Assembly (NCBI RefSeq): GCF_001263205.1
Contig: NZ_CP012333.1
Location: forward strand, 2,356,001-2,420,000
Length of the DNA stretch: 64,000 nt
DNA from: Labilithrix luteola
GTDB taxonomy: Bacteria > Myxococcota_A > Polyangia > Polyangiales > Polyangiaceae
Reading direction: 5' to 3'
Part shown: one piece after another, positions 7,831 to 16,441 of the stretch
Numbering within the stretch: position 1 is the first letter of the stretch
How the letters are laid out: each line of letters begins with the position of its first letter
Position numbers and translations under genes: made by a program
The notes under the pieces: model-generated
The model's input: only the letters and a program-made list of their open reading frames with translations
Database searches by the model: none
What the model was told of the DNA's origin: nothing

Positions 7831-7976
7831 TCAGGCCGCGACGCGCGAAGGCGCGGCCGTGCGCGCCTCGTTCACGACGCGCGCCGAATCGGCGTCGCGA
7901 GATTGCGGAACAGCTCGGCGCGCGCCGGAAAGGCTTCACGCTGGAACTTCAGAAATCCTTCAATGATGTCCTTCAT
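7831..7976 (-). pseudogene. cynT: Carbonic anhydrase cynT remnant
   Basis: The ATG at 7976 opens 34 codons, MKDIIEGFLKFQREAFP then ARAELFRNLATP, which is the conserved N-terminus of CynT-type beta-carbonic anhydrases. The frame then stops at 7872. In another frame the last 15 codons (VVNEARTAAPSRVAA, stop at 7831) look like the natural C-terminus. The zinc-ligand region (C-x-D-S-R ... H-x-x-C) is absent. An internal deletion of most of the gene, with frame loss, explains this. It keeps its place directly before cynS. Confidence 0.7.
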
Positions 7977-8029
7977 CGCGTGTCCTCCATCGGTTTGGCC
8001 GAATCGATGGAGGGCAAGCTACGGCGGGC

Positions 8030-8092
8030 ATTCGATAAGGTAAAAGACCGAATTCCAATAGATCGAATAAGAAGCACTTATAGGGAGCCGAC
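8030..8092. promoter_or_regulatory. Candidate CynR operator region
   Basis: The cynR-cynT gap is distinctly AT-rich against the background. ATTCG (8030-8034) and CGAAT (8049-8053) form an inverted repeat, and a second CGAAT follows at 8064-8068. LysR-type regulators bind such interrupted dyads. This is a site inferred from pattern and position. Confidence 0.35.
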
Positions 8093-9034
8093 ATGCAGCT
8101 GCGCCATATCCACTACTTCCTGGCGGTTGCCGAACATCGCAGCTTCACGCGCGCGGCCGCCGCGCTGCATGTCTCGCAGCCCGCGCTATCGCAGCAGATC
8201 CGGCAGCTCGAGGAGACCCTCGACGCACAGCTCTTCGACCGGACGGGACGCGTGACACGGCTGACGGACGCGGGGGACGTGTACCTCCGCTATGCGCGGC
8301 AGGCGCTGCACGATCTGGCGGAAGGCCAGCGCGCCATCCACGACGTGCACGATCTCAGCCGCGGCTCGCTGCGCGTCGCGGTCACGCCAACGTTTACGAC
8401 CTACCTCGTCGGGCCGCTGGTCGAGGCTTTTCACGGCCGCTATCCGAACGTCGCGCTCACGGTGCTCGAGATGTCGCAGGAGCGGATGGAGGCGCTGCTC
8501 ATCCAAGGAGAACTGGACGTGGGCATCGCCTTCGAGGACGTGAGCACCGCCGATATCGACGTGCAGGCCTTGCTGGTGGAGACGCTCGCGCTGGTCGTCA
8601 ACCGAGGGCACACGCTCGCGAAGAAGCGCTCGATCGGGCTGCGCGCGCTGGACGACGCGTCGCTCGTGCTACTGACCGCCGAATTCGCGACGCGCGAACA
8701 GATCGACCGCTATTGCCGACAGCACGACGTGCGGCCGCGCGTATTGATGGAGGCAAACTCGCTGAGCGCGGTGATCGAGATCGTACGGCGCACGAATCTC
8801 GCCACGCTGCTGCCGTCGACCATCACCGGCGAGCGCGACGACCTCGCCGCCATCGCGCTCGAACCGTCGCTGCTGAAACGCACGGCGGTGCTGCTGCAGC
8901 GCAAGGGGGCTTATCGGAGTGCAGCCGCGCGCGCCTTCGTCGAACTCGCACTCGAACACGCTGCCGCGCATGCTGCGCGTTCGGAGCAACGCCGTACGAC
9001 GACGGAGCGTGCATCGAGCAAGCGCGGTCGGTAG
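8093..9034 (+). CDS. cynR: LysR-family regulator, CynR-like
   Basis: 313 residues. MQLRHIHYFLAVAEHRSFTRAAAALHVSQPALSQQIRQLEE is a typical CynR/CysB-type HTH start, followed by RVTRLTDAG and an effector domain (residues 90-295) with LRVAVTPTFTTYLVGPL. CynR activates the cyn operon when cyanate is bound. Evidence for the name is the divergent position next to cynT/cynS plus the protein character; the ligand is inferred. The C-terminal 20 residues are Arg/Ser-rich and extend beyond the usual length. Confidence 0.85.
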   Translation: MQLRHIHYFLAVAEHRSFTRAAAALHVSQPALSQQIRQLEETLDAQLFDRTGRVTRLTDAGDVYLRYARQALHDLAEGQRAIHDVHDLSRGSLRVAVTPTFTTYLVGPLVEAFHGRYPNVALTVLEMSQERMEALLIQGELDVGIAFEDVSTADIDVQALLVETLALVVNRGHTLAKKRSIGLRALDDASLVLLTAEFATREQIDRYCRQHDVRPRVLMEANSLSAVIEIVRRTNLATLLPSTITGERDDLAAIALEPSLLKRTAVLLQRKGAYRSAAARAFVELALEHAAAHAARSEQRRTTTERASSKRGR

Positions 9035-9094
9035 ATCGTTCGGGAGACCTGATGCAGCTGCCGCAAGCGCGCTCGCAGGCAAGGCGACTGTTGT

Positions 9095-9859
9095 TCACCA
9101 AGTCTGGGCGCCAGCGCGCACCAGCATCTCGTTGACCGCCACGCGCCGATCGCGAGTGACGACGTACGCCACGGCATCGGCAACGTCTTCGGGCAAGAGC
9201 TTCTCGACCCCGCCAGTCTGCTTTGCGATTGTCTCCCGAACATCCGCACGGAGGTGCGTATCCAGTTCCGTCTGGACGATCCCAGGTTCGACGAGGCTCA
9301 CGCGCACCCGTTTCGACTGCATCTCTTGCCGAAGCGATTCGCTAAAGGCGTTCACCCCGAACTTGGTCAGGCTGTAGACGGCCGTGGACGGCCGTGCGAC
9401 GCGACCTGCCGTCGAGCTGATGTTCACCAGGTCCGCGACGCGACGCGACGAGTCTTCAGCGGCGCGAACGAGGTGAGGCAGCGCCGCGCGCGTCATGGTC
9501 AAAACCGCGCGTACGTTCACCGCGAGCATTCGCTCCCATTCTTCCTCCGGAGCCTCCGCCACCGCGCCCACGAGCGCCAAGCCGGCGTTGTTGACGAGGA
9601 CGTCCAATCGTCCGAACTCGGCGACCGCTCGTTGGATCGCCCCGCGCGCTTGGGCGGGCTCCGTGATGTCTGCCTCGATGGCGAGCGCGCGGCGCCCACC
9701 TCCCGCCAGCGTCGCCACGAGCTTCTCGAGCCGCTCGCGCCGCCGCGCCACGACCACGACGTTCGCGCCCTCTGCCGCGAGCCGGCGCGCGGTCGCCTCA
9801 CCGATGCCGCTGCTCGCGCCGGTTACCAGCGCGACCGTCCCTTCCAGCCTCTTTTCCAT
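9095..9859 (-). CDS. SDR family NAD(P)-dependent oxidoreductase
   Basis: 254 residues, classical short-chain dehydrogenase. Cofactor motif TGASSGIG at 13-20, NNAG at 90-93, catalytic Ser in VNISS (148/149) and Y162-x3-K166 (YSLTK). Arg residues after the second strand (VVVARRRERL) favour NADP(H). The C-terminus resembles YdfG-type broad-range dehydrogenases (EPGIVQTEL). It is divergent from a LysR gene with about 100 bp between them, so probably under its control. Confidence 0.92.
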   Translation of the reverse strand: MEKRLEGTVALVTGASSGIGEATARRLAAEGANVVVVARRRERLEKLVATLAGGGRRALAIEADITEPAQARGAIQRAVAEFGRLDVLVNNAGLALVGAVAEAPEEEWERMLAVNVRAVLTMTRAALPHLVRAAEDSSRRVADLVNISSTAGRVARPSTAVYSLTKFGVNAFSESLRQEMQSKRVRVSLVEPGIVQTELDTHLRADVRETIAKQTGGVEKLLPEDVADAVAYVVTRDRRVAVNEMLVRAGAQTW

Positions 9860-9961
9860 GTGAGCCTCCTTCTTCCGTTTCAGGCCCAGAGCATGGGTCC
9901 ACCCGCGCCTTTAGAGAACCCGTGGACTTCTTTCCGCGGTATGAAAGAAAACTAACAACCG

Positions 9962-10873
9962 ATGCGAAACGACCTCGCGGGCCTCAACGCCATCCTGGCA
10001 GTCGCCGAGAAGCGCAGCTTCACGGCCGCGTCCGCGGAGCTGCGCGTGACTCCGTCCGCCATCAGCCAGAGCATCCGAGCGCTCGAGGATCGAGTCGGCG
10101 TTCGCCTCGTGCAGCGCACGACCCACAAGGTCGGACTGACCGAAGCAGGCGAGCGCTTCGTCGCGCAGCTCCGGCCTGGGCTCGATCAGGTGGAGCAGGC
10201 GTTCGCATGCATCGAGGACATGCGAGATCGCCCGTCGGGCCTGCTGCGCCTGTCGATGCCCCGCTTCGCATTCAGTTACGTCATTCAACCGCGGCTCGCC
10301 GCGTTTCTGGCGAAGTATCCCGAGATAAGGCTCGACGTCTGGGTCGACGACGCCCGGGTGGATATCGTCGAAGCCGGCTTCGACGCGGGCATCCACCTCG
10401 GCGAGACCATCGCCCGCGAAATGATCGCCGTGCGGGTAAGTGACGATCAGCGCATGGCCGTCGTCGCATCGCCCGCCTACTTCGCGACGCACGGCAAGCC
10501 GAAGCACCCGCGCGATCTCCGGACGCACGACTGCATCAACTACCGGCGCTCGCCGGCCGATTCAGTCTACCGCTGGGAGTTCACCGAGAACGGCCGTGAC
10601 TTCGAGATCGCCGTCGAGGGGCGAATCCAGGTGAGCGACCGCGAGCTGATGGTCGTCGCAGCGCTGGACGGGCTCGGAATCGCGTACGTCGCGGAGAGCC
10701 GCGTCGCCGAGCATCTCTCGGCCAAACGACTCGTTCGCGTGCTCGCAGGGTGGAGCCCGCCCTTCCCTGGACTCTTCCTCTACTACCCGAGCCGCGCGAA
10801 CATCGCCCCGAAACTACGGGCGCTCGTCGATTTCTTGAGACCTACGCCGCGGAAGCAAGCGCCGCGGTCGTAG
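9962..10873 (+). CDS. LysR-family transcriptional regulator
   Basis: 303 residues. The HTH (LNAILAVAEKRSFTAASAELRVTPSAISQSIRALE) is followed by RLVQRTTHKVGLTEAG and an effector domain with FSYVIQPRLAAFLAKYPEIRLDVWVDDARVDIV, the pattern of the large LysR subgroup next to SDR or quinone-reductase genes. Divergent from the SDR gene at 9095-9859, its probable target, and about 190 bp before a second SDR gene. Confidence 0.88.
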   Translation: MRNDLAGLNAILAVAEKRSFTAASAELRVTPSAISQSIRALEDRVGVRLVQRTTHKVGLTEAGERFVAQLRPGLDQVEQAFACIEDMRDRPSGLLRLSMPRFAFSYVIQPRLAAFLAKYPEIRLDVWVDDARVDIVEAGFDAGIHLGETIAREMIAVRVSDDQRMAVVASPAYFATHGKPKHPRDLRTHDCINYRRSPADSVYRWEFTENGRDFEIAVEGRIQVSDRELMVVAALDGLGIAYVAESRVAEHLSAKRLVRVLAGWSPPFPGLFLYYPSRANIAPKLRALVDFLRPTPRKQAPRS

Positions 10874-11059
10874 GAGCAGATCGGGTTGCGCAGGGCGCGC
10901 TACGCACGCTGGAACACGATGCGACGGCTCCAGAGGCCGCAGTGCGCGATTCTTCCACTTGCCGGAAGGGTGTGTCCCCGGTAGGGCCCATTCTGCTGGC
11001 TCTCCACCGACCGTACATCTTGGGAGTGCGCCACCACCGCGCGCAGACAAGAGGGTCAC

Positions 11060-11776
11060 ATGGTCCGTGAAGAGAAGAAGGTCGCCATCATCACCGGAGC
11101 ATCGCAGGGAATCGGAGCGGGTCTCGTAAGAGCCTATCGCGAGCGCGGCTTCCGCGTCGTTGCCACCGCCCGAACCATCAAAGCTTCCCAGGACGAGCAC
11201 GTCGTCGCCGTCGCCGGAGACATTCGCGAGCGGAGGACCGCAGAGGCGGTGGTCGGCGCGGCCAAGGAGCGCTTCGGGCGACTGGACACGTTGGTGAACA
11301 ACGCCGGCGTCTTCGTTGCCAAGCCGTTCGTGCAGTACACCCAAGAGGACTTCGACCTCGTGACCGGGGTCAACGTCGCCGGCTTCTTCCATATCACCCA
11401 GCTCGCCGCCGCTGAGATGCTGGCGAGGCAGTCGGGACACATCGTCAATATCACCGCGACGCTCGCCGACCAGCCCCGAGCCTCCGTCCCGGCGGCGCTG
11501 GCATCGCTGACGAAGGGTGGGATCTCGGCCGTGACGACCGGGCTTGCGATCGAGTTTGCCAAGCAGGGTGTGCGGGTGAATGCCGTCGCGCCGGGCATCA
11601 TCGATACCCCGATGCACTCGCCAGAGGCTCACGACTTCCTCGCGAAGCTCCATCCGATGGGGCGCGTCGGAGCGATCGAGGATGTCGCCAATGCGGTCCT
11701 ATTCCTCGAATCGGCTCCTTTCATCACGGGCGAGGTCGTCCACGTCGACGGTGGCTGGCACGCAGGTCAAGGTTGA
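11060..11776 (+). CDS. SDR family protein with non-canonical active site
   Basis: 238 residues with TGASQGIG (12-19), NNAG (80-83) and the GGWHAGQG C-terminal end of classical SDRs. The catalytic tyrosine is missing: in ALASLTKGG the lysine (152) is kept but the Tyr position (148) is Ala, and the usual Ser near 135 is not seen either. A number of SDRs share the ADQP...VPAALASLTKGG pattern, so this is a subfamily trait rather than random decay. The reaction is unknown. GAGGG precedes the ATG. Confidence 0.85.
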   Translation: MVREEKKVAIITGASQGIGAGLVRAYRERGFRVVATARTIKASQDEHVVAVAGDIRERRTAEAVVGAAKERFGRLDTLVNNAGVFVAKPFVQYTQEDFDLVTGVNVAGFFHITQLAAAEMLARQSGHIVNITATLADQPRASVPAALASLTKGGISAVTTGLAIEFAKQGVRVNAVAPGIIDTPMHSPEAHDFLAKLHPMGRVGAIEDVANAVLFLESAPFITGEVVHVDGGWHAGQG

Positions 11777-11906
11777 CCGCGATGCAGTCACGCTTGCTCA
11801 TGACGTTGCAGGTCGGCGTGGATCGACCGCAAAACATCGGCGCCGTTCCCACCGGCACGCGACGGACGGCGCCGCTCTCCGGGCACCCCAAAGGAGGAAT
11901 CGCTCC

Positions 11907-12308
11907 GTGAACTCCCGTCCGCTCATGCAGCTTCGTCTTTCCACGTCACCCACGCAAAACGTCGGCCACACGCCTGACGGCCAGCTATCGATCTTCCCTG
12001 TCGTCGGCGGCACCTTCGAGGGCGATCGCTTGCGCGGCAAGGTGCTCGCCGGTGGTGCTGACTGGGTCACCAAAGGCTCCGACGACGTCCTTCGACTCGA
12101 CCTGCGCATCACGCTCGAGACCGAGGACGGAGCCTTGATCTACATGACGTTCACCGGCATTCGCGACGACGCGAATCACTACTTTCGCACGCTGCCACGC
12201 TTCGAAACGGCATCGCCGAAGTACGCCTTCTTGAATCGCCTCCTCGCCGTCGGCGTTGGAGAGATTCGCCCGGACGGCCCCGTGCACGTCATCGAGGAAA
12301 TCCTGTAA
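11907..12308 (+). CDS. DUF3237 domain-containing protein
   Basis: 133 residues. The GTG at 11907 is chosen because AAAGGAGG ends about 9 nt upstream; an ATG at 11925 is the alternative. The pattern GHTPDGQLSIFPVVGGTFEGDRLRGKVLAGGADW followed by LRLDLRITLETEDGALIYMTFTG is typical of DUF3237, a small beta-barrel family of unknown function often found beside SDRs and their regulators. It follows the SDR gene (gap 130 bp) and precedes a LysR gene, so the three may be co-regulated. Confidence 0.85.
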   Translation: MNSRPLMQLRLSTSPTQNVGHTPDGQLSIFPVVGGTFEGDRLRGKVLAGGADWVTKGSDDVLRLDLRITLETEDGALIYMTFTGIRDDANHYFRTLPRFETASPKYAFLNRLLAVGVGEIRPDGPVHVIEEIL

Positions 12309-12343
12309 GACAGCCCGTGCGTCGTTCACTATCCTCCGGGGAG

Positions 12344-13258
12344 ATGGGCATCCCCGGAGAAGGCGCGCGGCTGGAAAACTACGAGGCGTTCATCGCCATC
12401 GTCGACACGGGCAACCTCACGCGCGCCGCGGCCCGCCTGAAACGGTCGCTGCAGTCGATCAGTCGTTCGCTCACAGCGCTCGAGGAGCATCTCGGAGTCG
12501 AGCTCGTTCGTCGCACGACGCGCCTTGCCCAGCCGACCGACGCTGGGCTCGCCTTCTACCGGCGGATCAGCGTCGCCCTCAACGACATCGCCGGGGCAGA
12601 GGCCGATCTCCGTGAGGTGACCCGCGGACTCAGCGGCTCGATCGGCATCGCGGCCTCCGCGTTCTTCGCGGCCGAGTACCTTGTCCCGGCGATTCTCGAA
12701 TTTTCTAAGCTGTACCCGGCCGTCGAGTTCGACCTGCGCATTTCGGAGACCTTCACCGACTCGGTGAGCTCCGGCGTCGACGTGATGATCCGCATTGGAC
12801 GGCTGCCCGCCTCTCCGCTGAAGGCGCGCAAGATCGCGTCGCTCCGTCGCGTCGTCGTGGCGTCTCCGGCCTATGTGGCGCAATACGGTCGACCGGAAAG
12901 CCCGGCCGAGCTTGCACACCACTCGTGCATCGTGCGTTCGTCGGCGCAGGACGCGAAGGCCTGGACCTTCCACGGCCCCGACGGCACCTCGGAGCGCGTT
13001 GCGGTCAGTGGCAAGGTCACCACCGACAATTCCTACGTGGTGAAGCACGCCATGCTCTCCGGGCTAGGCATTGCCGTGGCGCCGTTCTTTCAGTTCCGCG
13101 AAGCGGTGGAAGCGGGACATGCGGAGATCCTCCTGGGAGACTTCACGCTTCCACAAATCCCGGTGCACGCAGTCTGGCCAGCGAGTCCCAAGTCCCCGGC
13201 AAGGGTTCGCCGCTTCGTCGACCTGTTGGAGCAAAGACTCAAGAAGGAGCTGACCTAG
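12344..13258 (+). CDS. LysR-family transcriptional regulator
   Basis: 304 residues from the ATG at 12344 (a GTG at 12317 would add 9). HTH: LENYEAFIAIVDTGNLTRAAARLKRSLQSISRSLTALEE, then RRTTRLAQPTDAG, then an effector domain. The protein resembles regulators of the same subgroup as the one at 9962. It starts only 35 bp after the DUF3237 gene, in the same direction, so it may be cotranscribed with it. Confidence 0.87.
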   Translation: MGIPGEGARLENYEAFIAIVDTGNLTRAAARLKRSLQSISRSLTALEEHLGVELVRRTTRLAQPTDAGLAFYRRISVALNDIAGAEADLREVTRGLSGSIGIAASAFFAAEYLVPAILEFSKLYPAVEFDLRISETFTDSVSSGVDVMIRIGRLPASPLKARKIASLRRVVVASPAYVAQYGRPESPAELAHHSCIVRSSAQDAKAWTFHGPDGTSERVAVSGKVTTDNSYVVKHAMLSGLGIAVAPFFQFREAVEAGHAEILLGDFTLPQIPVHAVWPASPKSPARVRRFVDLLEQRLKKELT

Positions 13259-13283
13259 GAGCTCCCATCGGTGTGCGAAGCGA

Positions 13284-13320
13284 CGCGGAGCCCATGAGCG
13301 ACGACCTCACGGGCTCCGCG
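13284..13320. terminator. Bidirectional terminator-like hairpin
   Basis: A perfect 10-bp inverted repeat (CGCGGAGCCC / GGGCTCCGCG) with a 17-nt loop sits between the converging LysR gene (ending 13258) and the M23 peptidase gene (ending 13337). It has no T-tract, so termination efficiency is uncertain. Confidence 0.5.
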
Positions 13321-13336
13321 GACGCGCCGCGCTCGG

Positions 13337-15154
13337 TCAGGGCTGGGCCGTACAGGTCCCCGAGGCCTTCGCAAACACCGCGTTGAACTTCGTGCCGCTC
13401 GCGTAGACCTGGACCTTCTGCAGGACGTAGCCGTGCGCGGTCTCCCAGTCGAGCGCGGACTGATAGCCGGTCGCCAGCTGGTCGACGTACTTGTGCGGCG
13501 TGCATCCGGCGGCGGGGCGCGCGAGCACCGAGAACTTCGGCGGGCTCCAGGTGGTGTCCGCCACGACCTGCGCGAGCTGGAGGCCCGCCGGGATATTGGC
13601 GATATCGGACAACGCCTGAGACGCCGAGCGCCCGTACGTCATCCAGTTCGAGGCCGACGCACTCGTCGTGAACACGGCCGCGTAATACTGCGTACCGGCG
13701 ACTTGATAGGGGAAGAAGTCCCCGATGTTGTAGCCGCCGCTCACGATGAACGCCTGATACATGCTGTCGAGCGAGGCCTGCGAGAGCTGGCTCCACACGG
13801 CCGTCGACTCACCGGACTGCTTCGGCGTGGCCGTGAAATCGTAGATCGGCGCTCCGCTGCCGTTGATCCGCACGCGCATCTCGCGCGGGATCCAGGTCTT
13901 GTTGAAGCCCATGTAGTCGCTCAAGGCCGACGACGCGACACCGACCTGGAGGAAGTACGGGTCGGTCGAATACCGATAAGACCCGGTGACCTTGAATCCG
14001 CTCTTGTCATAGAAACTGAGCGTGGCGGGCGCGTAGTTCATCCCGTTCAGATAATCGGGATAGGCTGTAAACGGCCCCCACCCGAGATCGTGGAAATCGG
14101 GCAAGAAGGGGGCGAACAGGCGTGAGTAATAGGTCGGCTTGTCGGGCTGCGTCGTCGGATCCATGACGTAGCAGCCATCTTTCTGCATCTGGTAGTCGCC
14201 GAACGGATCGACCTCCACCACCTTCTTGTCGTCCGGTGCGGGGCGCGGGGCGGCGATGTAGATGTGGAGATGGTTGTTTCCCCACGCCGACGTCGCGTTT
14301 CCGGACGAGTCGATGTGATCCATGACGGTCATCGTGCTGCCGGCCCGCGCGATCTTCTGCCCGCGCTTCACGTTCTGCCCCGGCTGGACCGGAATGACGT
14401 CGGCGTTCGTTCCCCACCAGTTCGCGAGCGGGACCTTGTTCGCCGCGATCTTGTACCAAGCGCACGCTTCGATCCCGTGGCAGTCCATGTTCTTGACTGC
14501 GTTCGAGTCGTTCGTCGCGCCGTTCCGAAGGTGCATGTAAAACGAGTAGATCTTCTTCCCGTTGGCGCCCGTGTGCTCGATGACGATCGTGTTGCCGCCG
14601 CCGCCCGGAGGACCGTCGAAGTAGACGCCGATGACCTTGCCGTCGGCGACGGCGAGGACGTCGAAGCTCGGATCGTCGCTGCCCGTCACCGACCCGCGCC
14701 AGAAGTCTACGCCGCCGTGATTGCCGCCGTTGTCGTAGAGCCACGTGGCGAGCCCGGTGACCTGATAGCCCGAGGACTGCGTGCCGAACGGCAGGGACAT
14801 CGGGAGCGGAGCGCGCACACCGCGGAGGAAGTTCGTTCGCTCCGTCACGTCGGGATACGCGGCGGACGGCCCCTGCACGTTCGTCAGCAGCCGATTCGTC
14901 AAATCGGTCTTCGTCGCGGACGCCGGCATCGCCGCGATGCTGTCGCTCCACTCCTGGAGGACCGCGTTGACGCCGCTGGTGGTCATGTTCTCGCCGCGAA
15001 CGGGCGTCGGCGTGCCGCACGCGAGGGCGGGATCCTCGACACGATACGCTTCGGCCGTACTCGACACCGACTCGCTCAACGAATCAGCGCTGGAGCAGCC
15101 ACCGACGACGACGAGACCGAGAATGCCTGCCGAGCCCAAAATGGATTTTCGCAT
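13337..15154 (-). CDS. M23-type peptidase lipoprotein with C-terminal repeat domain
   Basis: 605 residues. MRKSILGSAGILGLVVVGGC is a lipoprotein signal. Residues about 130-320 form a LytM/M23 zinc endopeptidase domain: NHGGVDFW (His and Asp ligands) and NNHLHIY (the HxH motif), with VLAVADGKVIGVY and VKRGQKIARAG between, so it should cleave peptidoglycan cross-bridges or similar peptides. The last 180 residues hold beta-tandem repeats (TYGRSASQALSDIANIPAG, then SALDWETAHGYVLQKVQVYASG) like those of polyglycine-hydrolase-type proteins. It is probably a surface-anchored lytic enzyme used in predation or wall turnover (inference). Confidence 0.85.
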   Translation of the reverse strand: MRKSILGSAGILGLVVVGGCSSADSLSESVSSTAEAYRVEDPALACGTPTPVRGENMTTSGVNAVLQEWSDSIAAMPASATKTDLTNRLLTNVQGPSAAYPDVTERTNFLRGVRAPLPMSLPFGTQSSGYQVTGLATWLYDNGGNHGGVDFWRGSVTGSDDPSFDVLAVADGKVIGVYFDGPPGGGGNTIVIEHTGANGKKIYSFYMHLRNGATNDSNAVKNMDCHGIEACAWYKIAANKVPLANWWGTNADVIPVQPGQNVKRGQKIARAGSTMTVMDHIDSSGNATSAWGNNHLHIYIAAPRPAPDDKKVVEVDPFGDYQMQKDGCYVMDPTTQPDKPTYYSRLFAPFLPDFHDLGWGPFTAYPDYLNGMNYAPATLSFYDKSGFKVTGSYRYSTDPYFLQVGVASSALSDYMGFNKTWIPREMRVRINGSGAPIYDFTATPKQSGESTAVWSQLSQASLDSMYQAFIVSGGYNIGDFFPYQVAGTQYYAAVFTTSASASNWMTYGRSASQALSDIANIPAGLQLAQVVADTTWSPPKFSVLARPAAGCTPHKYVDQLATGYQSALDWETAHGYVLQKVQVYASGTKFNAVFAKASGTCTAQP

Positions 15155-15441
15155 GGAATGAAGTTCCCCCTTCGAGTGAGAAGGTCGCTCTGACGATGAC
15201 AGCCGAGCCGGCGTCCGTGCCTCCGCCGCTGCGCGCACGTCACCACGACGGACGACACGTCTCGGAGGACGATCGTCCGGTGGCCCGCGGAGCGAGGGGG
15301 GTGGGACCAAACTCGGGAGGCGTCAACTTAGAGAATCGACCGAGATCTCCAAGTCCCCTACTTGGACTAATCCATTTGAGGGACCGTCAGGTGCCACGCT
15401 CGAAGAAGACTGCAGAGCGCGAGGGCATGTCGCGAGGGGAA

Positions 15442-15750
15442 CTACGTCGCACAGGCAGAAGCGCACGACGTGCACGCGGCCGCGCACGATCCGCATCCGG
15501 TCTTCGCGCACTCCACCGCGCACGCCTCGCATGCGAGCTTGCAAAGCTTCCGTGCCTCTTCCGCGAGGGGGCTGCTCCGGGCCTCGAGCCTAGCGGCGAG
15601 CTCGCATGCGTCGATGCAGTCGCGGCACGCGCGGATGCAGTCGGCGTTGGCGGTCGCGTCCTTCCGCAGGCAATCCTCTATGCACCGTTCGCACGCCTCG
15701 ACGCACGCGAGACACGCGGAGGGGGAACTTTGGATCGTCGTGTTGGCCAT
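15442..15750 (-). CDS. Four-helix-bundle Cys-rich metal-binding protein (Csp-like, DUF326)
   Basis: 102 residues with 18 cysteines spaced as CxxC and CxxxC on predicted helices (ACLACVEACERCIEDC; DCIRACRDCIDAC; LCKLACEACAVECAK; GCGSCAAACTSCASAC). Csp proteins store Cu(I) inside such a helix bundle. No signal peptide, so it is cytosolic. The ATG at 15750 has GAAAGGAG upstream and overlaps the end of the MerR-family gene by about 73 nt in another frame, so the two are translationally linked. The regulator's cysteine pattern (see next entry) leaves open Hg, Pb or Cd instead of copper. Confidence 0.85.
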   Translation of the reverse strand: MANTTIQSSPSACLACVEACERCIEDCLRKDATANADCIRACRDCIDACELAARLEARSSPLAEEARKLCKLACEACAVECAKTGCGSCAAACTSCASACAT

Positions 15751-16193
15751 GATGGGCTCCTTTCTTCGTCGGTTTGGGTCACTTGCGGCTCGGAGAGCGC
15801 CGCGAGGATTGAACAGTGCTCCACGGCCGTGTCGCCGCCGCACACGTCGACGAGTGCGGCCACCGCGCGCCTGAGGTCCTCGAGCTCCGCGAGCTTGTGC
15901 TCTATCGCGGCGAGCTTCTCGCGAGCTCGAGCGCGCACGGACTTGCACGGCGCCCCCGGGCGCGCGCGCAGGCTCAAGAGGTCCTTCGTCTCGGCGAGGG
16001 TGAAGCCGAGATCCGCGGCGCGGCGGATGAAGCGAAGTCGCGCGACGGCGGTCTCGTCGTACTTGCGGTACTCCCCGGATGCGCGCCGGGGCTGAGGCAT
16101 GAGCCCCAGCCGCTCGTAGTAGCGCACCGCCTGAACGCTCACGCCCGCGCGTTTCGCGAGCGCTCCGATCGACAAGGGCGTCGAGGTGTCCAT
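15678..16193 (-). CDS. MerR-family heavy-metal-responsive regulator
   Basis: 171 residues. N-terminal MerR HTH (SIGALAKRAGVSVQAVRYYERLGLMPQPRR), dimerisation helix (REKLAAIEHKLAELEDLRRAV) and metal site. Cys83, Cys118 and Cys127 have exactly the spacing (35 and 9) of the MerR/PbrR three-cysteine site for Hg(II) or Pb(II), not the two-cysteine CueR loop. The last 40 residues overlap the Csp-like gene and are unlike MerR, so the frame probably reads past its ancestral end. It should repress and activate the adjacent gene from a twisted-spacer promoter. Confidence 0.88.
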   Translation of the reverse strand: MDTSTPLSIGALAKRAGVSVQAVRYYERLGLMPQPRRASGEYRKYDETAVARLRFIRRAADLGFTLAETKDLLSLRARPGAPCKSVRARAREKLAAIEHKLAELEDLRRAVAALVDVCGGDTAVEHCSILAALSEPQVTQTDEERSPSWPTRRSKVPPPRVSRASRRANGA

Positions 16194-16231
16194 GGGGGAA
16201 TGATGGCCCCTATAGTCGACTACAGAGTCAA
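16194..16231 (-). promoter_or_regulatory. MerR-type promoter/operator
   Basis: On the minus strand a -35 TTGACT (16231-16226) is followed by the near-perfect dyad CTGTAGTCGACTATAG (16225-16210). A MerR-type long spacer (about 20 bp) places the -10 at the CATCAT just before the ATG at 16193, so the transcript may be almost leaderless. Dyads inside long spacers are the hallmark of MerR-family operators; the exact -10 is inferred. Confidence 0.55.
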
Positions 16232-16441
16232 GTCCTTACCGATCGAGCTCTCGAGCGGCGCGGACGGCCGCGCTTCCCCAAGGGCATCGCGACATCGATT
16301 GCGTTGCTCCCTTCGAGCAGGCTGACCGTTCACGAAAGAGCGAAGGCACCGCTGGCCCCGCCGCGTTGACGCCGGCCGTCCGCGACGTCGACTCGTGGGC
16401 TTGAGTTGCGCATGCCCGAATTTAAATATACGGTCGTTCGT

